Source: Acarospora socialis (taxonomy: Eukaryota > Ascomycota > Lecanoromycetes > Acarosporales > Acarosporaceae). Taken from it: a stretch of 64,000 nt of DNA. The stretch spans positions 1 to 64,000 of the forward strand of contig JAMYGW020000017.1 in NCBI GenBank assembly GCA_025617375.2, written 5' to 3'. The notes under the pieces are model-generated. The model ran no database searches, had not been told where the DNA came from, and worked only from the letters and a program-made list of their open reading frames with translations. How positions within the stretch are numbered: the stretch's first letter is position 1; the number at the start of each line of letters is the position of its first letter. Below are positions 1-11,278 of this stretch, piece by piece. Both the position numbers and the translations under genes were made by a program.

Positions 1-3000
1 GTGAGCATTTTTCAAAACTTGCTTGTAAATAGCTTGTCTCTGTTGATGATGAACTCTTTTGATAGTCTGTAATTGTTAATTAATTCTTGCAGTATAATGT
101 ACATCAATACTGATGCTGTTGCAATTTCTTTGAATGAAATAAACATTGTGTACTTAATCAATCTATTCACTATAGTCAATATGCTGTTGAATCTTACTTC
201 TCATGTTGAATCTTTTGATGATGACAACTTCATAATGAAATTCATGATAACTGACTTTCATGATCTGTCTAATGCATCAATTTGCATTACTTTATTGTAT
301 TGTTTATCTCAGTTGATCTTGTTTCATCAACATGAATCACACTTGACAATCATCTCAGTGATTCATCTTCTAAAATCATCAATGTTGCATCTTCTTTGCA
401 TGAGATTCTCAGTGCATTTAACTTTTAAGTGTTCATAAGTTCTGTTCATATGACATTTTTATATGAGTTTTTCATTTGTCAAGAAAACATTCTCTATCTT
501 GAACATTGTTGCTAACTCTCTGATTAAAATTCTTTTGTTGTCTTTCTTCAGAATTTTGATATGAACTCATTTCACTTCTTCATGATCAGATTGTCTGCTT
601 AAGACATCTGCTTTGTCATTCTCATTATTTTTCTTGTAATGAATCTGAAATTCAAAGTCTGCTAACAATTCAGTTCAGCAAATCTGTCTGCAGTTCAACT
701 GTTTGATTGTTGTAAAGTTTCTCAGATTCTTGTGATTCATATAGATCTGTATAAACTTCTTAATGTTTGTGAAATAAGATCTTCATTCTTGCAGTGTCTC
801 TACTATTGCAAGAAGTTCTTTGTCATGAATTTCATATCTTTTCTTGAGTTCTGATAACTTTCTAAATTGAAACACTATGAGTTTCTGTGTTTCATTTTTG
901 ATCTGATATAAGCATGCTTCAACTGCAAAATTGAATGCATCAATTTCTAATATTTTTTTGCATGCTGTCTGAGATATTATGAGATGAGCTGTTCTGCTGA
1001 GACTTCTTTTCAATATGTTGAATGCTTGTTTCTGTTTTTCATTTCAGTGTCATTTCTTGTTCTTTTACATTAAGCATGTGAGAGGTTCTGCTACTCATGA
1101 GTAGTTTGATATGAACTTTTAATAATAGTTTGTCAACTCTAGAAAGATCTGTACTTTCTTGATTCTTATAAACATAGATCACTGTCTTACTGCTGCTGTC
1201 TTTACTGAATTCTTCTTGATGCATCTTGATTAAATCACATATTCTAAAAATTTGATCTCTTGAGTTTTGAATCTGCTCTTTGACTCTTTCATATACAATG
1301 ATCTCTCTTTTAGTTTCATTAATATCTTTTTCACATTTCTTCAGTGCTCTGACAGGTCTTCTGAGTAGATCAATATGTCATTTAAGTATGTGATCACAAA
1401 ATCATCAAGATATTCTCTCAATATGTTGTTGATAAGTCTCTGAAAGATAACTGATGCATTTTTTAATTCAAATGACATAACAGTATATTCATAGTGTCTG
1501 TATCTTGTTCAGAACACTGTCTTTCATTTTTTATCTTCTTTCATTCTAATCTGATGATAGATGTTCTTGAGATCTATGCTGATAAATTACTTAGTTCAGT
1601 TAAGTTGATTCTGCAATTCTTCAATCAAGAATAAGAAATAACTATCTTGTCTGATTATCTCATTCAACTATTGATAATTGACACACAGTTGCTTCTGATC
1701 ATTCAGTTTTAATATAAATAGAATTGAATATTCTGCTGATGATTTTGATGATTTTATGAATTCTCTCTTGAGATTCTTATCAAGGTAGTCTTGAACTTTC
1801 TTGAGTTGATTCTCACTCATTGAGTATAGTGACATTCACTTAGATTGCTTTTCATTCAATAACAGTATCTCATAATCTTATGACTTGTGTTCTGACAAAC
1901 ACATCTCTGATTGTCTCAGAATCTCATATGTGTGCTCTGTTGTATAAATTTCTTTTGTAATTTAGTCAATCTTGAGATTATAGTTTCTTAAGTATGACAT
2001 ACTCAGTATGACATTGTACTTCATGAATTTCATGACATCTAACATCATGTTCTGACATCTCTCTGAAATGTTAATCATGATGTGAGTCTGTTTCATCATA
2101 TCTTTATAGCTTCTGTTCATCATCAGCACTCTTGCTGAATATGATGTTTTTATGATTTTTAGTTCTGTGTCTTGAACTAGCTTTTGTGAAATGTAGTTGT
2201 TCAACACTTCAAAGTCAACTAAAGCATGTACTGTCTCTGACAGCTGATCATCTTATTTAAAATTCATCTTTATCATGATCTTATCTTTGTGTTGTCTGTG
2301 AGACTTCAATAGTTTCTTGATCTCTAGTCTCATTGAGAAAGCTTGCAGTTTTTTGACTTCTCTGCATTCTCTTGTGCTCTTCTTCATAGATCTCTGAATC
2401 ATTGTAATTCTTGTTTGATGAGCATCAGATTTGTGTGCTTCTCACTTTTGTTTGTGACATACTGTTTATCATGTATTTTCATATCATATCTATCATATTC
2501 TTTCTGCAACAGATTTCAAAGTGCTTTCACTTTGTGTAGAAACTCTGATGAAATATAATCTTCTTGAAAGATTCATAGTTCTTTATTTTCAGTCTTCATT
2601 TCTAAAAATAGACTTATGTCAAGTCTGAATTCTTCTCTGACTGCTGATTGAATTATTGTGAATGAAGATTTGAGATGATTCTTGATGATTCTCTGTGTTT
2701 ATTCAATGACTCTCTTGACAACTTAATCAATGTCTTGTGTCTTATTCTGTTCTTGCTTCAAGACAGTGATCTCTTCTTTTAAATTCTGTTTTTCTTGTCT
2801 AAGCAGTTCTTTCTTCAACATTTGACATTGATTTTCTGGGTGCTCATAATCTTTCTTAAGTCTCATGTCAACTTCTCAGTTGTCAACTTTCTCTTAATTT
2901 GCATTTGAATTCAAGACAATTCAGATGCTATCACTGTAGTTTTCTTCTATCTGAATATCATAAGTATCAATCTCTTCAATCTCAGTCTCTAGAACACACA

Positions 3001-4433
3001 GTTCTTTTTTTGCAGTGTTGTCTGATTTAAATCATTCTGTGATATCATAAGTTTCTTGCTTCTGACATGACTTCTTTGAATAGTATTTGACTTCATTCTT
3101 GCTGCTCATGTGCATTCAACACATGTCATCATAGCAAGTCATTCAACTAAGATTGTCATGCACTATTCTTCTAGTCACAATCACAGCTTTTATTCTTTCT
3201 TTTTTGAGCTTTCTGCAGTTTCTCACAAGATGTTTGATAGTATTGCAGTTATAGCACTTTTGCATTTTCTGATTGCTCAACAACTTCTCTTTTGAGAACT
3301 GTTTCATTTCATGTGATGCTTCTTCTGATTTTTGTATTGAAGATTGATCTTGCTCTGTCATGTTGAGATTCATGAAGTTTGAGTATCATTGTCTTTGATT
3401 ATTCTCATGAGCTCTATCTATTCATTTCTGATGTCAGTAATTCTTTTGTTTCATCTGACATTCTTACTGACAATTATTTATCATGATCATTCAGTTAATT
3501 AATTCTTGAAGATCATCTGATCTTTTGTCTTGTGCAATTTTGTTCTTGATAGATTTCTTCAAGTCTCAATAGTATGTTGATGTTAACTGATCTGTGTTTC
3601 ATTGCATAAGTATTGCAAGTCATTGAAACTCTGTCACATACTTAACTGCAGATTCTTCTTGCTGTAATGTGTGAATCTTCTGTTTCACTGCACACTTTTT
3701 ATTTACTATTCTGAAGATTACTCTGAGTTCTTTTTTGAATCATTCTCAATGACTGATATATGAAATATTGACTTCTTTCTTTTTGAGATTCATGACTAGA
3801 AACTCTCTGAGCTTCAATTTGACTCAGTTGAATGCTGTGTTCTTCAGATAGAATATGGTGAACAAGATTTTGTTGATGTTGCTTGAAAACTTCTTGATAT
3901 TAAAGTCAACATAAAGATTGAGTTGAGCAAGAAATTGTCTCAGATTTCATCAATCATTCATGAAGTTCTCTGATGTCTTGACTTTGAGTATTTCATGATT
4001 GATATTGACAACTTTTGTCAGTTTGATGCTCTGTGACACACTGTCTGAGATTGATTCTTTGAATGACATTCTTTATATTGTAAGAGTGTTCAAAGTGTTA
4101 CATTTCAACTGAGGTTCCTTGATTATAGGGCTAGGGTTTATGCTCTTTGATATAAAGATTCAAAGGTGTAGGTAAATGGTAGCTAGTAATGGGTAACTAG
4201 ATAACAGAATTTGAACATGATTGATTCCATAAGAGAATCAATTCTATTATATAGAATGAGAGTCTTGATGCATGCTCAGCACATCTGTCATGCTTCTTGT
4301 TTCTGACATGCTGAGCACATCTGTTGTGCTCATTGTGTCATCATGTGACTGATTCTTGACAGTTTCTGCTGTCATACACTTCACAGGTGTATCTGTCAGT
4401 CTGTTTTAAGTCTCTTTGAACTTGATTGTAACA
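1..4433 (-). mobile_element. G1: Ty3/gypsy retrotransposon fossil, partial at window edge
   Basis: The element reads right to left: 5' LTR at 4096-4433, then gag, protease, reverse transcriptase and RNase H. A CCHC zinc knuckle typical of gag lies in 3143-3373 (CYNCNTIKHLVRNC). The protease-to-RT link lies in 1962-2207, where NVILSMSYLRNYNLKID recalls the usual gypsy sequence. RNase H lies in 783-1013 (YEIHDKELLAIV). Integrase and the 3' LTR would lie left of base 1. The copy is old, carries many breaks and is heavily C-to-T mutated. It sits inside copia copy C2, because C2 sequence resumes directly after 4433. Family assignment rests on domain order and motifs; I could not search a library. 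Confidence 0.85.
4096..4433 (-). repeat. 5' LTR of G1 (gypsy family)
   Basis: About 338 bp, with termini TGTTAC and GTAACA. It is nearly identical over its whole length to the solo LTR at 14101-14438. It is also a mutated relative of the GC-richer LTRs at 46648-46998 and 47184-47504. Confidence 0.85.
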
Positions 4434-5599
4434 ACATCATTTCTTAAAAATATGTGCTCAAGCAGTAATACTGAAAACACAAAGACTTGAAAGATCAGAA
4501 ACATTGTCTATTCATGCTTCATAAAGTATCATATTGAGTACACAAGTAAAAGATCAGTTTTTTAAATAAACAGCAGTCTGAATAACTTTCAGTCAGAGAT
4601 AAGACTTCAGATCAGAGTCTTTGAGCATAGCTTTAGTGAACTCACAAATAGTGTGATTCAGTCACTTTGAAATGTCACTTTTCTCAGATGAGTAAGACAT
4701 AGTAAATTTTCATGTGATGTCATTAATGATGAATCAGTTCTTCAAAACAAGATATTTGCACTTAAGATCAGTGTAAAGATGTTTTAAAGAATAATTAGAA
4801 TGATCTGTCTTCATTAAGATGATGAAGTTCTTGATATGCTTGATTGTTTTGATCTTAAACTTCATGAGAAATATTCAGATAAATCTGATAAAGTTATTGA
4901 TGAAGATAATGAATCACTGTGAACTGTCATAAGTAATAAGTATAATAGATTCAACAATGTTCAAATGAACAAGATTTAATGATTGAGTTGCTCACTCAAT
5001 GAAAGCATTGTAAAAACAACATATCTGTCTGATCTTGATGCATGACTTATAGATGTCTTGATGTTTAGAAAGATTCTTAAAATTGATATCATTGATGATC
5101 TTGATCAGTCATTCAATATTAACATGATCTAAGTGACTTAGTCAACAATGTCATGTTTCAAAAGATATCTTGAATTCTCTATTAGCTGCAAAGACATGAA
5201 ACTGAGATGTATCATTGAGTTGTAGTCAAAATAAGTTCTCAACTTCAGATGCATATTCAATGATCTTATTGTTATGATGTAAAATGCAATTCTTCATGTT
5301 GAACATGATGTCTTCAACTCACATACAAATGCTGAAAATGAAATATGCAGAGATAGTAAGAAAGTGCATAATATTATTGAGAATAATCTCTTATATGTCT
5401 TCATCAGAACAGACTAGACATAGAGAAACTTGACTCTTTTCTATAATCTTAATCACTTCATTAGCTGTAAGAAGAGATCTATCAATAAATTCATAATTGA
5501 TGAAGAACTTATATGTTGAGCACAAGTGATCAGAGATTGCTGTGTTGACTGTTTATATGTTCACAGTGTGAGACTCAATGACAAAAGCATGAAAATGAA

Positions 5600-5730
5600 G
5601 TTTAATAACATCATAAGCTTCAAAATGAAGCTCAGAGACATGAGCTTCAGAATAAAGTTCAGTGATGTAAGCATCAGAATGAAGTTTGTTGACATGAGTC
5701 TCAGAATATAGCTTGATGATGTGAGTCATA
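5600..5730. repeat. Short tandem repeat inside C2 gag region
   Basis: Units of about 27 nt follow each other, each with a core like GACATGAGCTTCAGAATAAAG. The matching part of C1 (about 15700-15790) carries the same array, so the repeat belongs to the element family rather than to this insertion. Confidence 0.55.
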
Positions 5731-6814
5731 AAGCTAAAAATTGTGACTTAATCACTTTGTCTTTGTTCTTGTCCTTTTGCTTAGCAAACTTAGCTGTATC
5801 AAACTTCTTCTTCTTATAAAGATATTTGAGAAAGCAATTATGCTTCTCATGATCAGTCTTCTTGCAGTGAGTGCAAAGAAGTGACAACATTGATTTGAAA
5901 TTCAATCTAAAAATCAAGTTTGAGTTCTTATTTCAAAAGATCATGATCACTGAGATCTTTTTATTCTTCATTTTAGTCTCATCAATAAGTTTGATGACAA
6001 GAGCATCAAAGATAGAAGTAACAACTCAAATAAATTGACATTTAATTATAACAAAGATATTGAAAGTAGAACTCAGATTGTTAAGAAGAACTGTGAGTAT
6101 AACTCAGTTTGAAAAGATAAAATTTATTCCTTTCAAACATCATGACAAAGTCTTAAGCTGATCAACATAGTTCTTAATGAACTTAAAAGTGTCATAATAA
6201 TGACTGAGAAGTGTAGTGAATGTGAGATATCTGACATTAAATTCTTGAATTTCATACAACTTCTTCAATTTTAATCACATCTGATGAGCAGATAGATTTT
6301 TAATAAAGCTCTTAGAATCATTTTGATAAGAGAGAACTATAGTAGTGCATGCTCTGTTATATTCTCTACTTCAGATGATGTATTTTGACAAGAATTTTGA
6401 GTTCAGATTGTTGTTCACTTCAGATGTGACAATGAATTTAGAAAAAGTGTTGAAAACAACAGTTCATAGATTTTTGTTCATAAGAACAAACTTGATGTTG
6501 ATAACTCATAAGACATAGTTATCAGTGTCAGCAAGATGAGAAAAGTTGAAAGTGTCATTTGAGAAAGTCATGATTATGTGAATTGTTTCTGCAGAATAAA
6601 CATCAAAATGTGTAAACTATTAAAAAGATGAATAAGAAGAACATCATTCAAGAATATTGAGACAATGACTCAAGAAAGCATGCAGATAGACTATTGAGAA
6701 AGAGTCATTTGAGAAAGCATTCAGATAGACTATTGAAATGAGAAAAGATGCTGTTGAAATGATGACAGCAAGATCAATTGAAGATAAAAAAACATTTTAA
6801 GTAAGACAGAAAGC

Positions 6815-6827
6815 TGAGCTCATAATC
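6815..6827 (-). other. Primer-binding site of copia C2
   Basis: Next to the LTR, the minus strand reads GATTATGAGCTCA. It resembles the complement of the anticodon stem-loop of initiator tRNA-Met (TTATGAGCCCAG). Copia-type elements are known to prime from an internal fragment of that tRNA. C1 has the same site at 14576-14588 and C4 a similar one at 28457-28470. Confidence 0.55.
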
Positions 6828-7001
6828 TGTTGAATTTGAAACATTTTTATTACTTAATATTAGATGTCTTAATTATCTAGAAGACTAGAATACACAAAGA
6901 ATAACTTTTGTGTGTGGTGACTAAGTGTATCATGTGACACAAAAGATTTCAACACTAGACTGAATAGAGTTGAACTCCTAAAGAACCTTTTAATTCCAAC
7001 A
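6828..7001 (-). repeat. 5' LTR of C2 (copia family)
   Basis: 174 bp starting TGTTGAATTTG and ending TTCCAACA on the plus strand. It is the reverse of the LTR pair of C1 and of the LTR at 10184-10347. Confidence 0.8.
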
Positions 7002-7015
7002 CAATACTAAAAAGT

Positions 7016-7651
7016 GAGAGAAAATCAGCTTGAAGAAGATCATACAAAATGTATGAACTCAGAGATGATATAACATCAGTCAGAAAAAGAAGATCAGAAG
7101 ATGAAATTAAGTCACTGAATCATTCTTCAAAAAAGTTCTTCAGCTTCATCAGAGACTGAGAAAGACTGAAAGTTCAGAATTGATTCAGTTTTGTATGAGA
7201 TGCATTGATTATAATCACTTTCTTCACAAGATCAAGATTTCTGAAATTTTCTTCATCAACTACTTGTGTGACAAGAAAGCAGAGACTTCACAACATATGC
7301 TGCTGACATGTGAAATCAGAAAGAACTCACAGCTGCTCATTATTCAGAAAGAAAGAAAAAAAGACTTTATATAATTTCTGTTCATCAAAGAGCTGATTCA
7401 TGAGACTGTTAAATGAATTGTGTGTGACAGTCATCTAAGTCAGTTTCAGTTTATGATCAATGTTCTCTATGACTAAAAGTGGAGTCACTCATCTTATGTC
7501 TTATTCACTCAACTTTTGCATCTAATCTACTTTTGTACAAGGGACATTATGAGCTTAGATTTTCATTCTTGTAAGATTTCCTAAGATATGAACTGAAGAG
7601 AAGTTCTGCTTAGCATAGCTAGTTCAGTGTAAGAATAATAATAATAATAAT
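7016..7651 (+). mobile_element. 5'-truncated LINE (non-LTR retrotransposon) with target-site duplication
   Basis: A segment of about 636 bp is flanked by a perfect 13-bp duplication, AATACTAAAAAGT, at 7003-7015 and 7652-7664. It ends in a (TAA)n run at about 7634-7652, a known kind of LINE tail. It carries the C-terminal end of a LINE-type protein (7180-7374). Long target duplication, simple-repeat tail and 5' truncation together fit target-primed reverse transcription. Most of the LINE was probably never copied here. The insertion lies in C3 sequence next to the C2 boundary. Confidence 0.75.
7180..7374 (+). pseudogene. C-terminal fragment of LINE ORF2-type protein
   Basis: A 64-residue frame reads HFLHKIKISEIFFINYLCD, then QHMLLTCEIRK. 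This matches the layout of the end of fungal Tad/I-clade LINE proteins: a basic block with conserved L-H, a Cys pair, then H-x-L-L-x-C. These proteins copy LINE RNA into the genome. Only the tail remains, there is no catalytic domain in the insertion, and base use is strongly AT-biased. Recognition is by pattern only. Confidence 0.5.
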
Positions 7652-8152
7652 AATACTAAAAAGTTTATTGATGTTTATTTCTTTTTTCTCTTCAAAGATT
7701 TTATTAATTAATGTTTAAAATATTAACAGATCATCATTTTATAGTTTGTTAAGTTTGAATATATAACTGAAATGCAAATAATAAACAAAATCAAATAACT
7801 TCATCATTTTCTTACAGAAATTGACTTTTTTAATAATGATAATTCTATTGTTATTGATGCTGATAATTGTGATATATTCAGTATCAATTTTGTTTATGAG
7901 ACTGTTGATTACAATCATGTTAATTTTAAGTTTATTTTCATATTTGAATAAATAGTTGATAAACTCATTAAATCTCTATTTGTTGTTGGAATATGACCCA
8001 TGTTACAGCTCACTTAGCTGTAGACTGAGTCAGGTTTTCAGCCCTAGTGCACTAGTCATGTGATCACTTAGTCATCACACATCAAAAGTTATCCACTTTG
8101 TATATTCTAGTCTTCTAGATAATTAAGACACCTAATATCAAGCAATAGAAAT

Positions 8153-8357
8153 TGTCAGGAGTGCAATACTCACGATGAGAAGTTAAGTTCTCAGTAGTGT
8201 TCTATTGGGCTCAATGCCATATAGTAAATAGTATGTGATGTGAAGCCGTGGCTATCAGTATCAAGAGTATAAGTGTAAGTCTGTTGTTGTTCTACTCTAG
8301 CTACTGTGCGGAAGTTATATAGGGCCTAAGCGAATAGGCTAGGGTATAACCATAACA
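8153..8357 (-). repeat. 3' LTR of the gag-only element
   Basis: 205 bp, TGTCAGGAG to CATAACA. It is highly similar to 9492-9672 and to the reverse of 52815-53020. Confidence 0.85.
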
Positions 8358-8579
8358 ATATGCCCACAATGAAAACGAAAAAGCAATGCCCCCATTGCAA
8401 AATAGCATTCGCACATGCCTATTCGCCAAAGCGAATACCACAGCGATTGGAGAACCCCATAGTAACTAGTATGCAAATCCCTATGCCTCGTGTCCTTCTC
8501 TTTGCATATGCTCTATAAGCTTGTCATAGGTGTCGAAATGGAAGCGACAGCGAGGGCATTTCGCGACTGATTTGTATGC

Positions 8580-9374
8580 ATCGTTAGGTGGATCGTAGTA
8601 GTAGGCCTCGTAGGCATCGTCGGCGATTGGCGGCGTCGTTGCGGGTGTAGTGCTCGTTCGATATTGCGGTCATAGCTTCTGCTGTTGTAGGGCCAAATCG
8701 CCGAGTAAGAGCTTCACTCCACATACTAATCGTATGGAGTTTGGAGCGTTCGCTGGGGCTAAGTTCCGAATGGAACCATTCCAATGCAGTGCCTCGAAGG
8801 CTAAGTTCGACGGGTATAGGCTTATTTGGTGTTCGAGTGGCGATTTCCTTCAGGCAATTGACGAATAGAAAGACGTCATGGATCGTAGGGCCGTTTTCTG
8901 AGTCTGAAATCGTCGATTCGGCGTAGGTTTTAGGGTCGAAATAGCCTATGTCTTCAGGCTTAATGGCCTCCGTACGGGTATGAAGGATAGGGGTAGTGTA
9001 GTCGTTGATATGGGTGTCTGAATAGCCTGAATCGAGGTCGTCGATATAGGAGGCTGACGTGGAGGTTCGGCGGAAGGCTCAGGTGTAGGTGTATGCCCTA
9101 TAGGCTCGGATTCGCGGGGTAGTAGGTTAAATCGACGAAAGGCCTCGTCAAGGACGGTATTCGTACGTCTATCGAAATCGTCGTTCATACGTCGAATGAG
9201 GTCCTCGTTTGAGTGGTGGATCATAGCTATGACGTCTCGTCGAGTCATAGGCAGATCGTCTTCATGTGACGGCGATGACGTGGGTTCTGGAGGCTCGCGA
9301 GTAGGTGAGGATTGGGTGGTATCTTGAGCAGTATTGGCCGACATGCTTGCTTGACGGCGTGTGAGTGGTGCCAT
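8580..9374 (-). CDS. gag-like coding region of the short LTR element
   Basis: The minus strand from 9374 reads a Ser/Thr/Pro-rich start (MAPLTRRQASMSANTAQ) with a charged helix-like stretch, NEDLIRRMNDDFDRRTN. The 8584-8784 part reads MEWFHSELSPSERSKLHTIS followed by a W-x-E-A-L-x-x-R-F-G motif. This is the pattern of the structural retrotransposon gag domain, which coats element RNA. No zinc knuckle is seen. It is a fossil-type virus-like gene in an element lacking pol. Confidence 0.5.
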
Positions 9375-9465
9375 AGGCTGACGGCGACGACAAGGTGGGT
9401 GTATTCGACGGGCCTAACGAAAGGATCGAATGCTGAGGTGGATAAGGAGGTTTATGTGGAGGTAT

Positions 9466-9489
9466 GAAATCGAACCGTTGGTGCTACCA
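9466..9489 (-). other. Primer-binding site of the gag-only element
   Basis: On the minus strand, two bases after the 5' LTR, the sequence starts TGGTAGCACC and continues with CGGTTCGAT. It resembles the complement of the 3' end of initiator tRNA-Met (TGGTAGC, then GGTTTCGATCC in fungi). This fixes the element's orientation. Confidence 0.6.
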
Positions 9490-9491
9490 TT

Positions 9492-9672
9492 TGTCAGGAG
9501 TGCAATACTCACGATGAGAAGTTAAGTCCTCAGTAGTGTTCTATTGGGCTCAATGCCATATAGTATGTGATGTGAAGCCGTGGCTATCAGTATCAAGAGT
9601 ATAAGTGTAAGTCTGTTGTTGTTCTACTCTAGCTACTGTGCGGAAGTTATAGGCTAGGGTATAACCATAACA
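9492..9672 (-). repeat. 5' LTR of the gag-only element
   Basis: 181 bp, the shorter partner of 8153-8357, with the same termini. Confidence 0.85.
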
Positions 9673-10183
9673 GAAATGTTTCAATTTTCAACATTTGTTA
9701 TTAAGTTTTGTCACTTTCTTAGTCAGCTAGATCTAGCTGCAATGACTTTATAAATTAAATCAATGAAAATTCAATTAGTTGTGATTTGAGTAACTAACTT
9801 GTTGAAAATCGAGTCTAGCCGCTCGCTTAGTTAGTCTTATTACATAACTTAGAAAACGCACACAGCCGTTTAGTTTTAACAACATCAACATCAACGCTTT
9901 CAACAAATATAACAGATTATAGTCTATATCATAGTCATTACAACTTCTTAAATCATCAACTGATTTTTTGTTGTGTGTTTAAGTTCTGATCTTGTTGTTG
10001 CTTCACTTTTTGTGTTTTTGCTATGTCTTTTCTTTTAATTGTTCTCACTTTTTATTTCACTGTTGACTTGATCTTTTTTATGATTTCTTTGTTATTTCAT
10101 TGTTGAGTTTATCTCTTGATAGAATTGAAGAATCTATACTGACTAGTGACTGAGTATTTAGATTGACTAGATTTGAGAGAGAA

Positions 10184-10347
10184 TGTTGAAATTAGAAGAT
10201 TCTTTAGAAGTTCACCTCTATTCAATTTAATCTGTGTCACATGATATTGCTTAGTCATCATTCACAAAAGTTATCCTTTGTGTATTCTAGTCTTCTAGAT
10301 AATTAAGACACCTAATATCAAGCAATAGAAATGTTTCAAATTCAACA
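10184..10347 (+). repeat. 3' LTR of C3 (copia family)
   Basis: 164 bp, from TGTTGAAATTAG to TTCAACA. Same family as 19363-19536, with a short internal length difference. No target duplication can be tested because the other end is outside the window. Confidence 0.75.
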
Positions 10348-10591
10348 AATTCTTATTATCGATCTGATTTCTGAATGTTTTTCTAAATTTCTTCAACAAC
10401 AAACAAATTTGGTATAAAGTCTACATGATTTGATTCCACATGCTAATAGTCTATTCTACCGTTTTCAGCATTGAACATTCCACTAACCTGGTTGGAAGGT
10501 TCTTATTCTACCGCAATTATCTTTCCCGAAGCTTGGTGCAGACCTAGAAGCACGGCTCATAGAGGCTTTTGCTGGAGTAAAAGAGTAACGC

Positions 10592-11278
10592 ATGAAAATA
10601 GTTCCTCTCACTTGTAAAGACGCGCCAGCCTATCAACGCACAGATTGCTTCTTCTGCTCCGCGCTGACCGCATTTTCGACCCCCGACGGACGCCCAGCGC
10701 CAATGCCTAGCTCCTTCTTTGGGCTTCCACCGGAGATCCGCACCATGATCTACAAGCTGATTTACGTCAAAAACACCCCGATTTGGAGTGAGGACGACCA
10801 CCACTGGGTAGTGCCCCATCAGAATGCCTTGATCTGTCGGGTCTTCAGAGAGGAGGCACTCACCATCTACTACAGCTGGAACACCTTCCGGATCAGATAC
10901 CTCAGAGAATGGGATTTCCTTGCTCAGCAAAGTTTTTCTCGCCTCGTTCGAAGAGTCCAATTAGAGATTTCGCCTTGCACGATAGACTGGATCCGAGAAT
11001 TCAACGATAAATTGCACTCGAGATTGCCAGGTCGGAAGCGCTTGACGGCCGTTTTTACTGATTTCCCACGCTCGTGGGCACGCAACGCCACATTCCTCGT
11101 CACTTATATGAAGGTTCTCATCGAACCCCTCATCGTCGATGAAGTGGTAATGGAAGGGTTCTGGTGTCACGACCGTCATGAGATTGCAACCAGGGCATTG
11201 GAGGGACCGGTTCATTTGCAGTGTCGGAAAGAGGTGATGGAATGGTTGTCTGAGGTTGTGTCAAATACGGGCTTCTGA
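10592..11278 (+). CDS. 2EXR / F-box-like fungal protein
   Basis: A 228-residue frame in normal-GC sequence. From residue 38 it reads MPSSFFGLPPEIRTMIYKLI, the hallmark of fungal 2EXR and F-box-like proteins (LPxEIRxxIYxL). It is followed by ICRVFREEALTIYYSWNTFR around residues 82-101, the second conserved piece of that family. Many such proteins are large lineage-specific families of unknown role; F-box relatives recruit substrates to ubiquitin ligases. The ATG at 10703 just before the motif is at least as likely a start as 10592, because the first 37 residues have no family look. The C-terminus is not recognisable. Isolated gene, with transposons on both sides. Confidence 0.65.
   Translation: MKIVPLTCKDAPAYQRTDCFFCSALTAFSTPDGRPAPMPSSFFGLPPEIRTMIYKLIYVKNTPIWSEDDHHWVVPHQNALICRVFREEALTIYYSWNTFRIRYLREWDFLAQQSFSRLVRRVQLEISPCTIDWIREFNDKLHSRLPGRKRLTAVFTDFPRSWARNATFLVTYMKVLIEPLIVDEVVMEGFWCHDRHEIATRALEGPVHLQCRKEVMEWLSEVVSNTGF

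Larger units (their letters stand above)
4434..7001 (-). mobile_element. C2: Ty1/copia retrotransposon fossil, 5' half visible
   Basis: This minus-strand copy begins with its 5' LTR at 6828-7001 and runs left until G1 interrupts it at 4433. The rest of C2 should lie left of the window. Its sequence is collinear with the first half of C1 (14576 to about 16935). A CCHC knuckle (CTHCKKTDHEKHNC) is read in 5726-5917 and marks the gag. A primer-binding site lies next to the LTR at 6815-6827. C2 itself appears inserted into C3, because C3-type sequence begins at 7002. Old, with many breaks. Confidence 0.8.
8153..9672 (-). mobile_element. Short gag-only LTR retrotransposon (TRIM/LARD-like)
   Basis: Two direct repeats of 205 bp (8153-8357) and 181 bp (9492-9672) enclose about 1.1 kb. 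Both start TGTCAGGAG and end CCATAACA. The whole is flanked by a perfect 5-bp duplication GAAAT (8148-8152, 9673-9677). A primer site complementary to initiator tRNA-Met next to the right LTR sets the direction as minus. The interior has normal GC and gag-like coding sequence but no room for protease, RT or integrase. It was therefore presumably moved by another element's enzymes. It looks whole at its ends and is young compared with its surroundings. A solo LTR of the same family is at 52815-53020. Confidence 0.85.
7985..9693 (+). repeat. Solo LTR of a copia-related family, itself interrupted
   Basis: The LTR starts TGTTGGAATATGACC at 7985 and ends TTTTCAACA at 9693. Its middle is split by the gag-only element at 8153-9672, so the LTR proper is about 180 bp. 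A perfect 5-bp duplication TTTGT flanks it (7980-7984 and 9694-9698). It is less mutated than the C1/C2/C3 LTRs; the same variant lies reversed at 63470-63996. Confidence 0.8.
7002..10347 (+). mobile_element. C3: Ty1/copia retrotransposon fossil, 3' end, host to further insertions
   Basis: The visible part is the 3' end of a plus-strand copia. 7665-7984 and 9699-10183 align with C1 from about 18660 to 19360, and the 3' LTR is at 10184-10347. It has been split by a LINE (7016-7651) and by a solo LTR (7985-9693) that itself holds a gag-only LTR element. C2 cut it on the left. It is therefore the oldest layer of this nest. Broken; the start is outside the window. Confidence 0.75.

Noticed and set aside
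7634-7652. (TAA)n microsatellite as an independent repeat
   Set aside because: It sits exactly at the end of the LINE segment, before the duplicated target, so it is the LINE tail.
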